Source of the DNA: Gigaspora margarita
Lineage: Eukaryota; Glomeromycota; Glomeromycetes; Diversisporales; Gigasporaceae
DNA length: 64,000 bases
Reading direction: 5' to 3'
NCBI GenBank assembly: GCA_009809945.1
Contig: WTPW01000190.1
Location: forward strand, 494,536 to 558,535
Shown here piece by piece: positions 46,837-59,175 of this stretch. How positions within the stretch are numbered: position 1 is the stretch's first letter; every line of letters starts with the position of its first letter. The notes beneath the pieces were generated by a model. It was not told the origin of the DNA. It did not search any database and saw only the letters and a program-made list of their open reading frames with translations. A program made the position numbers and the translations under genes.

Positions 46837-48399
46837 AAAAATAAAAGGGATACGGATCAGAATTATATTTTAGTAACTCATCAAGAGCCTCAGTCTGTTT
46901 AATTGCAATTTTCATATTGCTCATTTTTAAATAATCGATAAAATCTTCATCTTGATTCATTTCATTAAAATCTACAATTTCATTGACATCTTGTGGTCCT
47001 CCGGAGGATGATGATTTTATTTCATTAAACTTTTTGTTAACTTCAAAGAGAAAATCAACAATTCGAGGACTGCGTTCTCGTAAATTACGGCAAATTATAT
47101 ATCTATATAAAAGAAAAACAATTAGAATAAACAAAATATAATAATTTTTAACATCGATATTTGGACGAACCGTTCAGAATTTGCAGGTCGACTTGGTAGG
47201 GGTTTAATAATACATATTTTTTCAAAATGGCGATATAAGATCCATACCATCCCAGCAGTAAAAGGAGTAAAAACATCAAATAATTTTAAAACGAAATCAC
47301 CATCTGAGAGAGTAAAATTCAAAATCAAAATCAGGAATATATTTGAAATATAAAAATAATAAGTTTAGTGGAAAATTGGTTACTTTTTTTTAAAGTCATA
47401 AACATTGTGACTATCTGACATAATATAAGTTGTTTTATATGGTGTTCCTGAAGATGTTCACGACCTCGGACATCAAATCCCTAATAATAATAATAACAAT
47501 TGATTAACGAAATTTAAATAATAAAATATATCGTACCCCGAATTGGAATCCGTCCGACTCAGAATCTGACTGTCCTGATCCATATAAGAATTCTAAAGTC
47601 AGATAATCCAATTTTGAATCAAGGTAGCCGGATTCTGAATCGGGTGGTTTCCAATCCATGATCAAAAATAATATAATATTAATGTAAATTACCCCATCAG
47701 CAGTAACAAAGTCAGCGCCTTCCTTTTTAGTTCCCATAATCACCTCATTTGCAAAATGTCGAATATTTTCCTCATTATAAAGATTACCTAAATCAATAAT
47801 CTATATTATGATAGTACTATAAAGTGGACATGAACATAATCGAATTTAAATTATACCTGTACCATCCGCACCATAAGAAGGTTTAAAGCAGTTACGAACT
47901 ATGGTGTCTGGTCTGAATCTATTTAAATCATAATCTTGATCACCGGTTAAAGTTATGCCCCAGCCGTAAACCTTTTCACCATAAGAATGTTTTCTCCATA
48001 ATATATACTCTAATATTATTAAGTATATTTAAGTAAATAAATAAATAAAATTTAAACTAAAATAGCCGAACATATAATCTACTAAAAAGACCTGAAAATC
48101 CGCCTGGCCCGCCACATAAATCCGTGAACCAGAATACCTACACATAATGAAAGGTTTATTGTTTTGGATGTAATTAATAAAAAATGAACCTTGGAAAAAA
48201 TATTTTATAATTTTACCAAATCTTTTACTGGATCATATCTTTTTACGCCAGTAAAATTAACTAATGCATCCAAACATGCTAATTTAGAAGCAGAACGATT
48301 CATAAAAATTGATTGACCAACTTTTTCGTAAAGATTAGATTTTCCACGAGCAGCTGTAAATTTTTCGTATGGAATATTCTTAAGCTCTTTCTAAATGAT

Positions 48400-48435
<36 letters not shown>

Positions 48436-49059
48436 GGTTAATTAATAAAGAGTTGGGGTATTTATATTTAATTAGAATTACCTTTTTATCGAGAAGTAAT
48501 TGCACGACATCTGTATTGCAAAATTGGTTATAATCTGGTTCAATAATCTTCAAATAGATAAAAAGAGGTTTTAATAAATTAATATTTAGATTACTGAAAA
48601 AAAATAATCAATATTGTATATATTAAAGAACTTACAGGTCCTACTACAAGTTTTAGGCCATTAATAGAGTTTCCTTCTTTATAAGGAGTTTGGCAAGACA
48701 AGAAATTAGCACTTTGTTTTTGAATCTCGATTTGAGATGCAATTGGTTGATTTGAAAGGTCATTTGGAGAAGTATCCATATTCATCGAATGAGTAGAAGA
48801 AGTTTGAGGTGCAGAATGATAACTATTATGACCATGATAGTTTTGATGATATGGATCTGATCTATGCTGCTGTTGGTATTGTAAAGGAGGGCATGTTTCG
48901 CGTGTAGGACGAGGAATTGGAGAAACTAAGGGAGTATTACGATACTCGGGATCTTCATCTTTGCAGATGATGAAAATATATAAGAAAATATACGATCAAA
49001 ATAGTTTATATCAAATTTATATACGTTGTAAACTTACCAGTATATGGATCATAGTTCAT
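46835..49059 (-). CDS. CMTR1-like: CMTR1-type mRNA cap 2'-O-methyltransferase (FtsJ-like)
   Basis: It methylates the 2'-O of the first cap-adjacent nucleotide (cap 1) in the nucleus, using S-adenosylmethionine. Ten exons are inferred: 49059-49038, 48958-48636, 48547-48482, 48390-48217, 48137-48092, 48009-47857, 47787-47693, 47480-47383, 47303-47153, 47102-46835, all with GT/AG edges. The product is about 464 residues. A His/Gln/Ser-rich N-terminus of about 100 residues precedes the catalytic domain: FMNRSASK (Lys173), the SAM motif DLCGGPGGFSE (201-211), TADG (Asp292), GDFVLKLFD (Lys332) and SRPANSER (Glu369), giving the K-D-K-E tetrad. The exon 8/9 join is one base out of phase across an A9 run. 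The G-patch, guanylyltransferase-like and WW regions of animal CMTR1 are absent. Confidence 0.85.
48399..48432. repeat. (AAT)n microsatellite inside intron 3
   Basis: Ten or eleven AAT/ATA triplets lie in the intron between the third and fourth exons of the cap methyltransferase gene, just upstream of the acceptor on the coding strand. Confidence 0.85.
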
Positions 49060-49232
49060 AATTTTTGAATTTAAGGTAAGTATGGTGTGAAATACGAATT
49101 GCAAATCAAGTTTTTTTTTAAACGTTAAATATTGTGAAACTTGAAATAAAAAAGGAAATCTGTATGAAGATCAAAATTCTTTATTATAATCATATTACAG
49201 TAAAATCGTGCAACGTAAATTTGCCAAAATAG

Positions 49233-49516
49233 GAGGACGTCTAAAGCGGAGTAGATTCTTATAATATATTTTATCGAATTAACTTTAGGTTAGGGTCATC
49301 TTAGATTTGGGTTAGATGGGTTTTAGGTAGTAATATATACGCAAAATTGCCTTCCCGACATTTTTAATTAACCCACCAAGGTAGGTTTAGACTGCCGTTT
49401 TTTGTATTTTTCAAGTTTTTCGCTTCTATTTCTTGTTTGCTTCGCTGAAGATCATCAAAATTCTCTAATTTGATTGGTCAGCAGTCACGTGATTCTGCTC
49501 CGCTTTAGACGACCCC
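49233..49516. mobile_element. GGGG(A/T)CGTC MITE upstream of CMTR1-like gene
   Basis: The 284-bp element runs from GAGGACGTCTAAAGCGGAGT to GCTCCGCTTTAGACGACCCC and carries the family interior (TTAGGGTCATC, CCTTCCCGACATTTTT, AGGTTTAGACTGCC). The flanks do not show a clean TSD. It ends about 170 bp upstream of the methyltransferase start codon, inside or near its promoter. Confidence 0.85.
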
Positions 49517-50015
49517 CGTTAGAGTTATTAATAAATTAGTATATGTGGATTTTAGTAGGTAATATACTGTAGATTTAAATAGAGACTCATAAGCCAAACT
49601 TAGCATAAGCTACCACAATAACTAACAATACTGACCACATATATCATACTTTTATCACTGGTTGGATTACTAATAACCAAAATTACATCATACTCATGGT
49701 AGCAAATAATTTGAGACAAAAGCTACCTTGATACTTATGTATTAAGCAGCTATTATAACAGTAAATTATGATGAAGTACAATTGTTAATCCATTACAATA
49801 GCAAGTAAGTCTTGTGATAAAATTGTAATTATGACTGTTAATTCTAATGCAAACTAACAACTACATACTGTGTTATTGCGAAATCATGATTGCAAATTTA
49901 AGACAAACTGTTTCAATTATATGCTGATAGAAATCACACTGTACTGTGCGTACTACAATACTTATAAGTTTTATAACAAATTTTTTTACAGTAATTTTTG
50001 ATAGAATTTATGACT

Positions 50016-50361
50016 ATATGGGGGCTTTGCAGTAGAAAGGGCGGATACGACCCCAAAATGAAAAAATGAATTTTTATTAAATTCTGGTAAATTTCAATGT
50101 GACCAACATTTTTCAATTATAAATGAAAGTCGATTTGCATAATAAAAAATCAAGATACGTAATGTAAAAGAAAGTTGCGCGAGGTTGAAGCCAAGCGCTT
50201 CACGAGATTACCCGTTAATCACATGTTATATTTAACTAATCAAAATCGTGAATTTTGATTGACCCGGATCAGTCCGAAAATCAAAACAAATGATTAAACT
50301 CAATTATCTCAAAATTATATATATTGACGTATCCGCCCTTTCTACTGCAAAGGCCCCATAT
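50016..50361. mobile_element. MITE with ATATGGGG TIR, copy 2
   Basis: The 346-bp element begins ATATGGGGGCTTTGCAGTAG and ends CTACTGCAAAGGCCCCATAT. It is inverted relative to 1840-2183 and keeps about fifteen CGs, most of which are TG or CA in that copy. A 60-codon frame across its left part is a shadow. Confidence 0.8.
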
Positions 50362-50559
50362 TTCTAATACAAACTAATATATACTTTCTGTTATTACAAT
50401 AGTTAGCAAGTTTTGCATCATTTTTTACAGCAAGCATGATATAATTTTAATACAAAAGCTAATTCAATCTTAACTGTATAATGTGCACCACAATTGTTAG
50501 TGAGTTTGTAAAAAAAATTTTTTATAGTAAATCATAGTCCTGTAGAATTCACCTTCATC

Positions 50560-50795
50560 ACTTTATGGTGTAATTTTGTCATTTTTCAGTGGGAGGTTCT
50601 TTCTCTCTTCATCGTTGGGTTCTGTAAGTCCTTTGGTGGTTTTTTGTTATTTTCTAGTAGGTAATTTTGTCATTTTCCAGTAGGTAAGTTCTTTGTCTCT
50701 TCATCAATGGTTCAAGTCCTTCGGTAGTTCTTCTTTATCATTTTTCAGTAGGTAAGTTCTTTGTTCTTCTAGTAAGTTCTTCAGTGGGTTCCATA
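50560..50795. repeat. Degenerate minisatellite (TTCAGTAGGTAAGTTCTTTG)
   Basis: Three or four imperfect repeats of GTCATTTTTCAGT(A/G)GG followed by GTTCTTT and CTCTTCATC, with 70-100-bp spacing, run up to the next MITE. There is no coding support. Confidence 0.6.
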
Positions 50796-51092
50796 AGGAC
50801 CCCAGACAACTAGTATAGAGGTCATACTTGAAATTTTTCAGCAAAAACACCTAAAATTTAAGAAGCAAAAACCAGTTTTTGGCAATTATCTTGGCATCTG
50901 GCAGTACAATTTGAATGAACTTTTTTTTAAAATGAAGCTCTCAGTGAGGTGCATCTAACAAAAAAAAGTTTATTCAATTCTGATTACTGGACTAGAAGTT
51001 ATTAAAGTAAATAGATTTTGTTATTTTTAGCAAATTAGATCAAAATTGGCCAAAACCCAGTTATAACCTATATGAGAGATGTCTGGGGTCCT
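50796..51092. mobile_element. AGGACCC-family MITE, reverse orientation
   Basis: The ends AGGACCCCAGACAACT and AGATGTCTGGGGTCCT are flanked by GTTCCATA (50788-50795) and GTTCTATA (51093-51100), a 7/8 TSD. The interior is the reverse complement of 30641-30933. Confidence 0.9.
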
Positions 51093-51109
51093 GTTCTATA
51101 AGTCCTTCA

Positions 51110-51700
51110 GTGGTTTTTCATTATTTTTTTTGGTAGGCTTTACTGTTGTTTTAGGTTCATTTTCATCCGTTTTCATATCGTCCTGTTTTTCGGCATCCCA
51201 TTTTCATCCTGCGTTTCTTCTTGTTTTCGTTCTATTTTTTTTCTAAAAAAAAAATAAATTAAAATTTAAAAAAAAATAAAATAAAATAAATTAATAAATT
51301 AAAATAAAAAAAAACTTAAAAAAAAGAAATCCTATTTTGTATCCCATTTTTTTATCACGTATTTCATCCTATTTTATCTTCTTATTTTGATCTGTTTTCT
51401 TTATAAATTTAATAAAAAAAAATAAATTAAATTAATAAATTAATACAGTAATTATATACTGTAATATGTATAAAATTAGTTACCCAGGTAATTGATTTGA
51501 ATCAGCCCATGACACAAACACGTAAAATCTGTGTTGTTGTTGCACCAAATGTGCAAATATAGATATGCAGCATTACAGATGAAAAATGCCACTATTACGT
51601 TTTTGATATTTTAATCATAAATATATCAAAAACATAATTTTAGTCATTAAAGGGTGTAGAAATATAAGTCTGTCACTTTGCTCCAGACAATAATTCAATA
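51110..51700. other. Low-complexity spacer with TTTCATCC-type words
   Basis: TTTTCATCCGTTTTCATATCG-like pyrimidine-rich sequence gives way to AAATAAATTAAA tracts and then a short unique stretch. No gene was found. Confidence 0.5.
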
Positions 51701-53030
51701 CAAACTAACTCATACATAATATGAGTCACTGGAATTCAAGTATGTTCTGTAACAGAATTTTTATAGTAGCTTATAATATAAAATTGATAATTTTAATACA
51801 AACTAACTCAACCAAGCCTACCAAATAAATTATTGTAGAGACAATTTTTCAAGCTCAATTAATTGATTTGTAGCACAGCTATCACAAGTGTGTTCATTTT
51901 TAATTATATAATTGGATAAAAAAAGTGTCTTGACCAAAAATAATAGAATAATTATATGCATAATAATGGCAAATCACTTTATATTTACATGACTTCATGA
52001 TGACATTTAGCAGTTGAATATTAGAATACCTATGGTCATTTCTTTATAATTAAACCTGGCTACTATATAGATAATCTGATACAAACTAACTCATCTATAT
52101 AATATGAATCACTTGAATTCAAGTAAGTTCCATAACAGAATTTTTATAGCAGCCCATGATAAAAAATAATAATCCCAATACAACCTCATAGAAACTAAGC
52201 CTACTGAATAAATTAATGTAGTGTCAATTTTTCAAGCTCAATTAATTGATTGGTGGTGCTGCCATTACAAGTGTATTAATTTTTAATTAACTGATTGATA
52301 AAAAAAGTGTCTAGATCTATAATAATAGAATAATTAAAGTGTCTAGACCTATAATAATAGAATAATCAAAGTGTCTAGACTATAATAATAAAATAATCAT
52401 ATGCATAATGATGGCAGATCGCTTTTGCACTTACTGTATTTATATGACTTTATGATGACAATTAGCAGATAAATATTAGAATAGGACCCCAAACATCTAG
52501 TATAGAGGTCATACTTGAAATTTTTCAGCAAAAATACCTAAAATTTGAGAAGCAAAAAACAGGTTTTGGCAATTATCTTGGCATCCAGTGTCCAATTTGA
52601 ATGAACTTTTTTTTAAGATGAAGCTCTCAGTAAGGCGCATCTAAAAAAAAATATATTATTCAATTCTGATTACTGGATTTGAAGTTATTAAAGTAAATAG
52701 ATTTTGTTATTTTTAGCAAATTAGATCAAAATTGGCCAAAATCTAGTTATAACATATATGAGAGATGTCTGGGATCCTATTAGAATACCCACAATCATTT
52801 CTTTATAATTAAACCTGGCTACTACTAGATAATTTGATACAAACTAATTCAACTATATAATACGAGCCACTGTAATTCAAAGTAACTTCTGTCATGATAT
52901 AAAATGATAATTCTAATGTAAACTAACTTAACCAAAGCCTACTGAATAAATTATTTAAAAAGCAATTAATTACAATTTTTCAAGCTCAATTAATTGATTG
53001 ATCACAGTCACAATTGGCAATTAACTTTAC
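51698..53030. repeat. Three direct tandem units of about 380-455 bp
   Basis: Units start at about 51698, 52079 and 52838 with ATACAAACTAA(C/T)TCA. They run through AATTCAAGTA(A/T)GTTC, CAATTTTTCAAGCTCAATTA, GGCA(A/G)ATC and AATTAAACCTGGCTACTA; the third is partial. Unit 2 carries a triplicated roughly 33-bp minisatellite AAGTGTCTAGACCTATAATA (52300-52400) and a MITE at 52483. Related, more diverged pieces occur at 49720-49920 and 53150-53560. Confidence 0.8.
52483..52778. mobile_element. AGGACCC-family MITE, TSD ATTAGAAT
   Basis: The 296-bp element runs from AGGACCCCAAACATCT to AGATGTCTGGGATCCT. Perfect TSD ATTAGAAT lies at 52475-52482 and 52779-52786. The equivalent place in tandem unit 1 (about 52018-52028) reads ATATTAGAATACC uninterrupted, confirming the insertion. 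Confidence 0.95.
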
Positions 53031-53747
53031 ATAATTAGATTAAATATCATATTGGGTTTCAGTTAATTTTACAATAATTTTAATTAATTTTAATTGTATG
53101 ATGTATAGCATAAATTAATTTTAATTAATTTTTCAACAGGTCTAATAGAAATCAAGACAACTATGATACAAACTATCCTTTGACCAATACTATGATATCA
53201 AGTTAGCAAGTAAGTTCTATAACAGAATTTTTTACAATGGCTCATAATGAAAATTACAATAATTCTAATATGATAGTTCTATGTAAATTAACTCAATAAC
53301 ATAATATAGTTATCAAAATAGTGTGTATGTTTTGTAACCAAACTCTTGTAACTCATAATAACTCTAGTGCAAACTAATTCCAACTTAATCATATAGAAAA
53401 AACAATTCAAATACAAATTAACTCAATCTTAAACCCACTGTGCCCAATAAAATAATGAGTAAGCTCTGTTATAGAATTTTTTTATGTATCATGTAGTAGA
53501 AATCATAAAAATTCTAATACAAAATTGCATGTCTTAATCACATACTGCAGTCACCAAAATAACAAGTAAAAGTATGTTTTATTAAAAATTTATGATTTTT
53601 TGCAAGTTCTGTGAGACCCAAGATTACTTTTATAGTATTTTATTTATTATATTCATTTAATGGGTGCCAAAAACATAGGTAAGAGAAAATTATTATAATT
53701 AGCCTCATGTCAATATGCACACAGCCACATTTGAATACATATATTAT

Positions 53748-54022
53748 TAGGGTTCCGCAATTTGATTTGACATTCAAATATTTGAATTAAATATTTGATC
53801 AAATTCAAATTCAAATTTGATTTGATCAAATTCAAATATGGTCAAATTTGATTTGATTTGACAAATATTTAATTTGATTTGAAAATTACTTTTAAAAATT
53901 CAAATCCAAATCAAATTCAAATTAAATATTTGAATCAAATCAAATTCAAATCAGGGTCAATTTGATTTGATCAAATTCAAATTGGACCAATATTTGATTT
54001 GATTTGAATTTGAGGAACCCTA
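53748..54022. mobile_element. MITE with TAGGGTTCC TIR, internally tiled by TTTGATTTGA
   Basis: The 275-bp element has ends TAGGGTTCCGCAATTTGA and TTTGAGGAACCCTA and perfect TSD TATATTAT (53740-53747 and 54023-54030). Almost the whole interior is built from CAAATCAAATTC and its complement, so most of it can pair with itself. Confidence 0.92.
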
Positions 54023-54079
54023 TATATTATTATAGTCATGAAATGCACAAAACTCAAAAGTACATAAGGCACTGATAGG

Positions 54080-54308
54080 CAGTGTTTAAAATTCAAATTT
54101 GGTTTTATGTTCTCAAAAAGAACATTTTTAATTTCTTAATGTTCTCAGTAAAATTTTAATGTTTTTTATATAGAAAAATTAAAATTTTTTTAATATTAAA
54201 AAAATTTTTTGAATGTTCTTAAATAGAGAACATATTTTAATTATTTATGTTCTCAAAAATTGTATAATGTTCTTTGAGAACACTGAGAACATTGAATTTT
54301 AAACACTG
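54080..54308. mobile_element. hAT-like MITE, CAGTGTTTAAA family, TSD CTGATAGG
   Basis: The 229-bp element runs from CAGTGTTTAAAATTCAAAT to TTGAATTTTAAACACTG, with perfect 8-bp TSD CTGATAGG at 54072-54079 and 54309-54316. The interior repeats GTTCTCAAAAAG and AATGTTCTC in both orientations. It shares only the ends with 8847-9033, so it is a distinct subfamily. Confidence 0.95.
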
Positions 54309-54316
54309 CTGATAGG

Positions 54317-55400
54317 GCCCCTTTATACTCTTGTACTATATAAGTTTGGTAGTAATTTAAGTTAATGTCTAAGAATTTCAAAAAGTAGATAAGTTATAGT
54401 AAAAAATATCATAATGAAATAATCACTAACTATTTAAAAGATTAATAATTATTTCAATATTGTATTATCAGATCAGAAGTAGTCAACAATTATATTATTA
54501 TGATATTTTTTACTATAACTAATCTACTAGTTTACATGAAGGAGCATATTACAAATTAATTGTCATGGCTAATGTTCTATTTTTATATAGGTGTTGTTCC
54601 AGTTTTTTTAAGGTTAAGAGAGTTTAGGGTTAGATACTAATAAAATAGATAGTGTTGGATACAAGTTGGAATAGAATATAAGTTATGTTATGGAATGTTT
54701 ATGCTTAGATACTACTATAAAGTAAAAAAAAATTATTGTTCACTATCAAGAATTTAGAGTTTGGCAATTAGAGCATAGTTTTAGTATTATAGTGCAATAT
54801 ATTAAATTAAGATAGGAGTTAGAACAGTATAATAAGAAATTTTTAAGTTAAAATTAAGTTATTTTTCTGAAAGAATGCCCAAGATATTGTTTAGAAATTT
54901 GGGCCAAATTTCTAAATGCACTCTAAGCATTTTTATAGTGTTCATATATAATCAATATACTTATTTTAATTGGGAAATAGCTAAAGCCAGGTACATTAGA
55001 TGATACCTGATTTTTTTGCTAATTTTTAATCAAAATTGATTGATATTAGGGTTGAAGTTAGATTATAAATATAGAGTAGTTTGGCCTATATAGCAAAACT
55101 GCATTACCAATACTTTGTCTTTGTCATCTTGCTTTGTTTTGTCCAAACAGATCTGGTTACATATTGAGTAATCTTATAATGTATCTGGCTTTAATTGGAT
55201 ATTCTTCAATCATATAATACAGGTGATTGTTAATAAATTTAAAATAATTTTATATATTATATGTAGGCATATATATACATAGTGTACAAATAGAAATTAT
55301 CTTCTTTTTAATAATAAATGTGTATTGCATAAACTATTCATATAGTATGCTAAATAAAAAGAACAATAAATTTGTTACTGGATGTTTTGCATCCAATAAC
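54317..55400. other. CpG-poor AT-rich spacer
   Basis: No supported gene or bounded element was found; a TTAGGGTTAGATACTA stretch occurs near 54630. Confidence 0.5.
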
Positions 55401-55403
55401 TAC

Positions 55404-55468
55404 TTATCTGTTTTTGAATTTAATGTGCTCACAACCTGAGCCCCTTTGTAGTTCAGGTTAGCACATTA
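55404..55468. repeat. Inverted repeat, arms of about 25 bp
   Basis: TGAATTTAATGTGCT then AACCTGA faces TCAGGTT then AGCACATTAAATTCA, with a three-base bulge and a short loop around GCCCCTTTGTAG. It would form a stable hairpin in an otherwise AT-rich spacer. Confidence 0.7.
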
Positions 55469-55617
55469 AATTCAAAGCTAGATGCTTTTTTGATTGTTGT
55501 ATAAAAATGATTACTTTGTGATTCTTCAGATTTTTGCCTGCCAAATAAAACTGTTATTGGTTGCTACAACATCTATTAACTATACAATATAATTAATAAA
55601 TATCCATTTGCCTATTG

Positions 55618-57230
55618 TACTAAATTTAGTACACAAAAAAAATTAATTTAGAATTAAATATTTAACCAAATTTAATCAAATTTTGTCCAAATATATTTGA
55701 ATATAACTATCTTTTTATACAAATTTAGCATTATTATTAATAAAACTTTTGTATAGCTTACTTTTAAACTTTTAGAATTATTCTCAAATTTTGCTGTACT
55801 AAATTTAGTACAGTATTAAAAAAATAATTGTATATAAAAATTGAATAAATCTAACTATAACTGGTAGTGATCATTAAAAGGATGCTTGTACCACAAAAAC
55901 ATACTAAGTAAATAAGGAGCCCATAGAAAAAGGATGCTTCAGGTCAACCAATTAAATTTGAGATTTTATAGAATAACCAAATAATAAATATAAAAACTTT
56001 TAATAATTAAATCTATTAATAAAAAAGTACATAATTTTGCTTTATTATTTTGATACTATTATATAGGTGATAAATATATACCAATTTTGGTCATAATTTT
56101 CTCAAAATCATGTAATTGTTCTGAAGCATTATTTTGCTATGGGTTCTACAAGATATTCTAAGTAAAAATGTTCAGATTTCTAATAACCTCACAAGAACTA
56201 AAATTGGGACCTTATATTGAATCTACATTATATTATATATAAAAAACAAAATCTCTATAATTGCATCCTAACTCTAAAAATATTTAGAGATGGTGATGAT
56301 CACTGCTAGTTATTTTAATTATATTTTATAAAAATTTATAATAAAATTAAAAAAAATATTAAATATTTAGATTGATTTGGATCCAACCTTGATTTTGCTA
56401 TAGTAAAAAAAATAAATAACATTTTTTAAATAACTTAAATAAACATGTTTTAAAGTGATACATATCTTAAAATAGTTGGTCTTTCTATATTTTATATAGT
56501 AAAACATAGTAAAATATAGTAAAAAATTAGTAAATTTAAATTACTTATAATATTTTTATACTGAACCAATATTAATAATTTTACTATTATTAGAATCCGA
56601 AATTTAGCTTTACAACTACATTAAAAAATTAACAGAATTTTATTAAATAAATTTTTTGTTATATACAATTTAGTATATTTTTGTTTGCAATCCAATTTTT
56701 AAATATAAAATATAACTTTTGATAAGTAAGTGGATTTCTAAATATACTAAAATAAGATATAAAATATAGGATTATATATTGGATAAGAATATTGCTAACC
56801 ATAACTGCAGTGATGATCACCTGTACATAATTTGCCAATCAAAATTCAGGATCAGGTGAAACATGTAAATTAATTTTGTATAACAAAAATAAAGAATTTT
56901 TTTAAAAAATCACTTCTAACTAAAAATTTGTCTATGAAACTACTTTTTTTTATGCAAAAAAAAATTCTTTGCTGAATTTTACTATATATAAACCTCTATC
57001 TAACCTCTAACCTTTGCCCTTACCCTAACATTAAAAGGATTTGATTTTTATTTAATAAAAATTGTTTATGTATTGTCAATCACAGGTGATCATCACCGCG
57101 GTTATGGTTAGCAATTTTCTATTGGATATATATAATTTAAAGTTAATAATAATAATTTTTTAAAATTGTACTTTTAAAATGTATTAAATTTAGTCCAATT
57201 TATTAAATTTAGTACACAAATGGAAACCTA
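55618..57230. repeat. TGTACTAAATTTAGTACA palindromes and possible outer element
   Basis: The 18-bp palindrome TGTACTAAATTTAGTACA occurs almost perfectly at about 55618 and 55793. A related ATTAAATTTAGTACAC occurs near 57205, followed by inverted similarity to the left edge (CCATTTG). They may mark the ends of a decayed long element in which the MITE at 56791 sits. Confidence 0.4.
56791..57115. mobile_element. MITE with ATTGCTAACCATAAC TIR
   Basis: The 325-bp element begins ATTGCTAACCATAACTGCAG and ends with the mirror containing ACCGCGGTTATGGTTAGCAAT; arms match over about 34 bp including GTGATGATCACCTGT. The right arm keeps CCGCGG where the left has CTGCAG, so one arm has lost CGs. The interior has CCCTTACCCTAAC. 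The TSD is unclear. Confidence 0.8.
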
Positions 57231-58749
57231 TTAATTAATATTGTAATAAATTAATTTTCAAAGGGTTAAAACCTTATTATTATTGTGAGCTAAATTAAAT
57301 TATTAATTTTTTTTAATAAAACAAAACAATCAATACATAATAAATAAATAAATTCAAATCCATATTATTTATCAACAAATACTTGCTAAAAACTTAGTTT
57401 ATAAATAATTATTTTGCAAACAAGGTTATTTTATAGATGATTAATTCAGTATATTGTACTATATATATCTTTATACTATATATATATATAATACATCTTT
57501 ATATATATTGATATAAACAATTCTAGTAGTTCATAGTTTTATATCAATATATCAACCAATAGAATTATAGTTATATTCAAAATGCAATTGGTGTGCTAAA
57601 ACAATATAGCAATCTGATCAAGCTTTTTACTTTAATATTTTTGATTGGTTATACAACCTATAATCAAAATGTTAAAACGAGCAAGTTATAATCAAGAATA
57701 TTATTACAATTCAAATTTATTAGTACCAAATCAATCTAAATTACATATAGTTTGTGTATTTATTTTGTACATTACAAAATTCTTTATAATAAATTATAAT
57801 AAAATTTATAAATTAACTAAATACTAAGTATCATAATCTAGGAAGGCATGTACATATATCCAATTGAAAATGTACATAAGTTCAAAAAAATTGAACCAAT
57901 TAGACATAGTTAAGTGCCATTTTTAGTCATAATATTAGTATTGATATATATAACAAAGTAATTTTTTTTTAAATTATTAAATACAACAATAGTCAGTAAG
58001 TTTTATCTCTTTATTTGTAGAATAGTTTGGGATTTTAATAAAATTATTATACCTTTCTTGAAGTTTTACTTCTATTTCAATTTGGGTTTGCTATCTTTTT
58101 TTATAGTCAATTAAAAGTTTGATATATTTAATTTCAAGTTTGATATTTAAAAGAAATTTTGTATTAATAAATAAGTAAGTATTTAAAAAAAAGTATAGAG
58201 TTAGAATATTTTGATAAATATTTAGAAAGTTTGTTTATAAAAATAGGTGCTTTAATATGTTTTTTTTTAATTTAATTATAGTTTTAAGTTGGGTGAAAAG
58301 AGAAGTTTTGTAAGTTTAGGTATATTTCAGAATTTTAGATTATATTTTAATTCTTTTGAAAGAGATATTTGCACAGTGTAATGCTATATTATTATGGACA
58401 TTTTTGAAAATTTTATATTGAGCTAAATAAACAAGATATAAAGCCAAAATTCTATAAAATATTATATAAATCTAAAGCTTTTTGATAAAAAAAATTATAA
58501 AATTCTATACAGTACTTTTTAAAATAATTAAGTTTTAAAATTTTTGATTTTTTTATTTGTACGATCTAATATAAAAATAATTGTTAATTTTTAGTATATA
58601 TAAAAGTTAATTTTTTATTAAGTATAGTAAACTTAATTACTAAGTAAAATTTGTTCAGCATAACAAATTACACATATTCTAAAAACTTTAATTTTTTTTA
58701 AAAATATTCATAAAATTACTAAATATAGTAATAAATATTAGAGTTTTAC

Positions 58750-59096
58750 TGAAATGCACCTATGGTGTTTTACACCATGTTACACAAAACTATTAGAATA
58801 GCCAATCAAAATTTAAGATCAGGTGTAACATAAAATTTTGTTGTTTTGTTTATTTTTTAAAAAAATATTCATATCTCAAAATTTTGCTTATGAAACCAAC
58901 TTTGGGGCTCTAATAAAAAAAATTTCTTGCTAAATTTTGTATATACTAATGCCCNGATAAAATCCNAGGCCTCACCCTAACCCTAAAGTAATCAAAATTT
59001 ATTTTTTGTTTATAAAAATTTATTTTTTTTGTTTTTGTTACACGGATTTGCAAATCTAATTTACCTATGGTGGTAAAACACTATAAGTGTGTTTTA
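58750..59096. mobile_element. MITE with TRAAAYRCACYTATRGTG TIR, copy 1
   Basis: The left end TGAAATGCACCTATGGTGTT and the right mirror AACACTATAAGTGTGTTTTA form an imperfect TIR. The interior includes CTCACCCTAACCCTAAAG. Two ambiguous bases (N at 58955 and 58966) are C in the second copy. It forms a tandem duplication with 59176-59510. Confidence 0.75.
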
Positions 59097-59175
59097 TAAT
59101 AATTGTAAATATTATATTTAAAAATTTTTTAAAAATTTTTTAATTTTAATTTTAATATTAAATCTTGAGTTTTAC

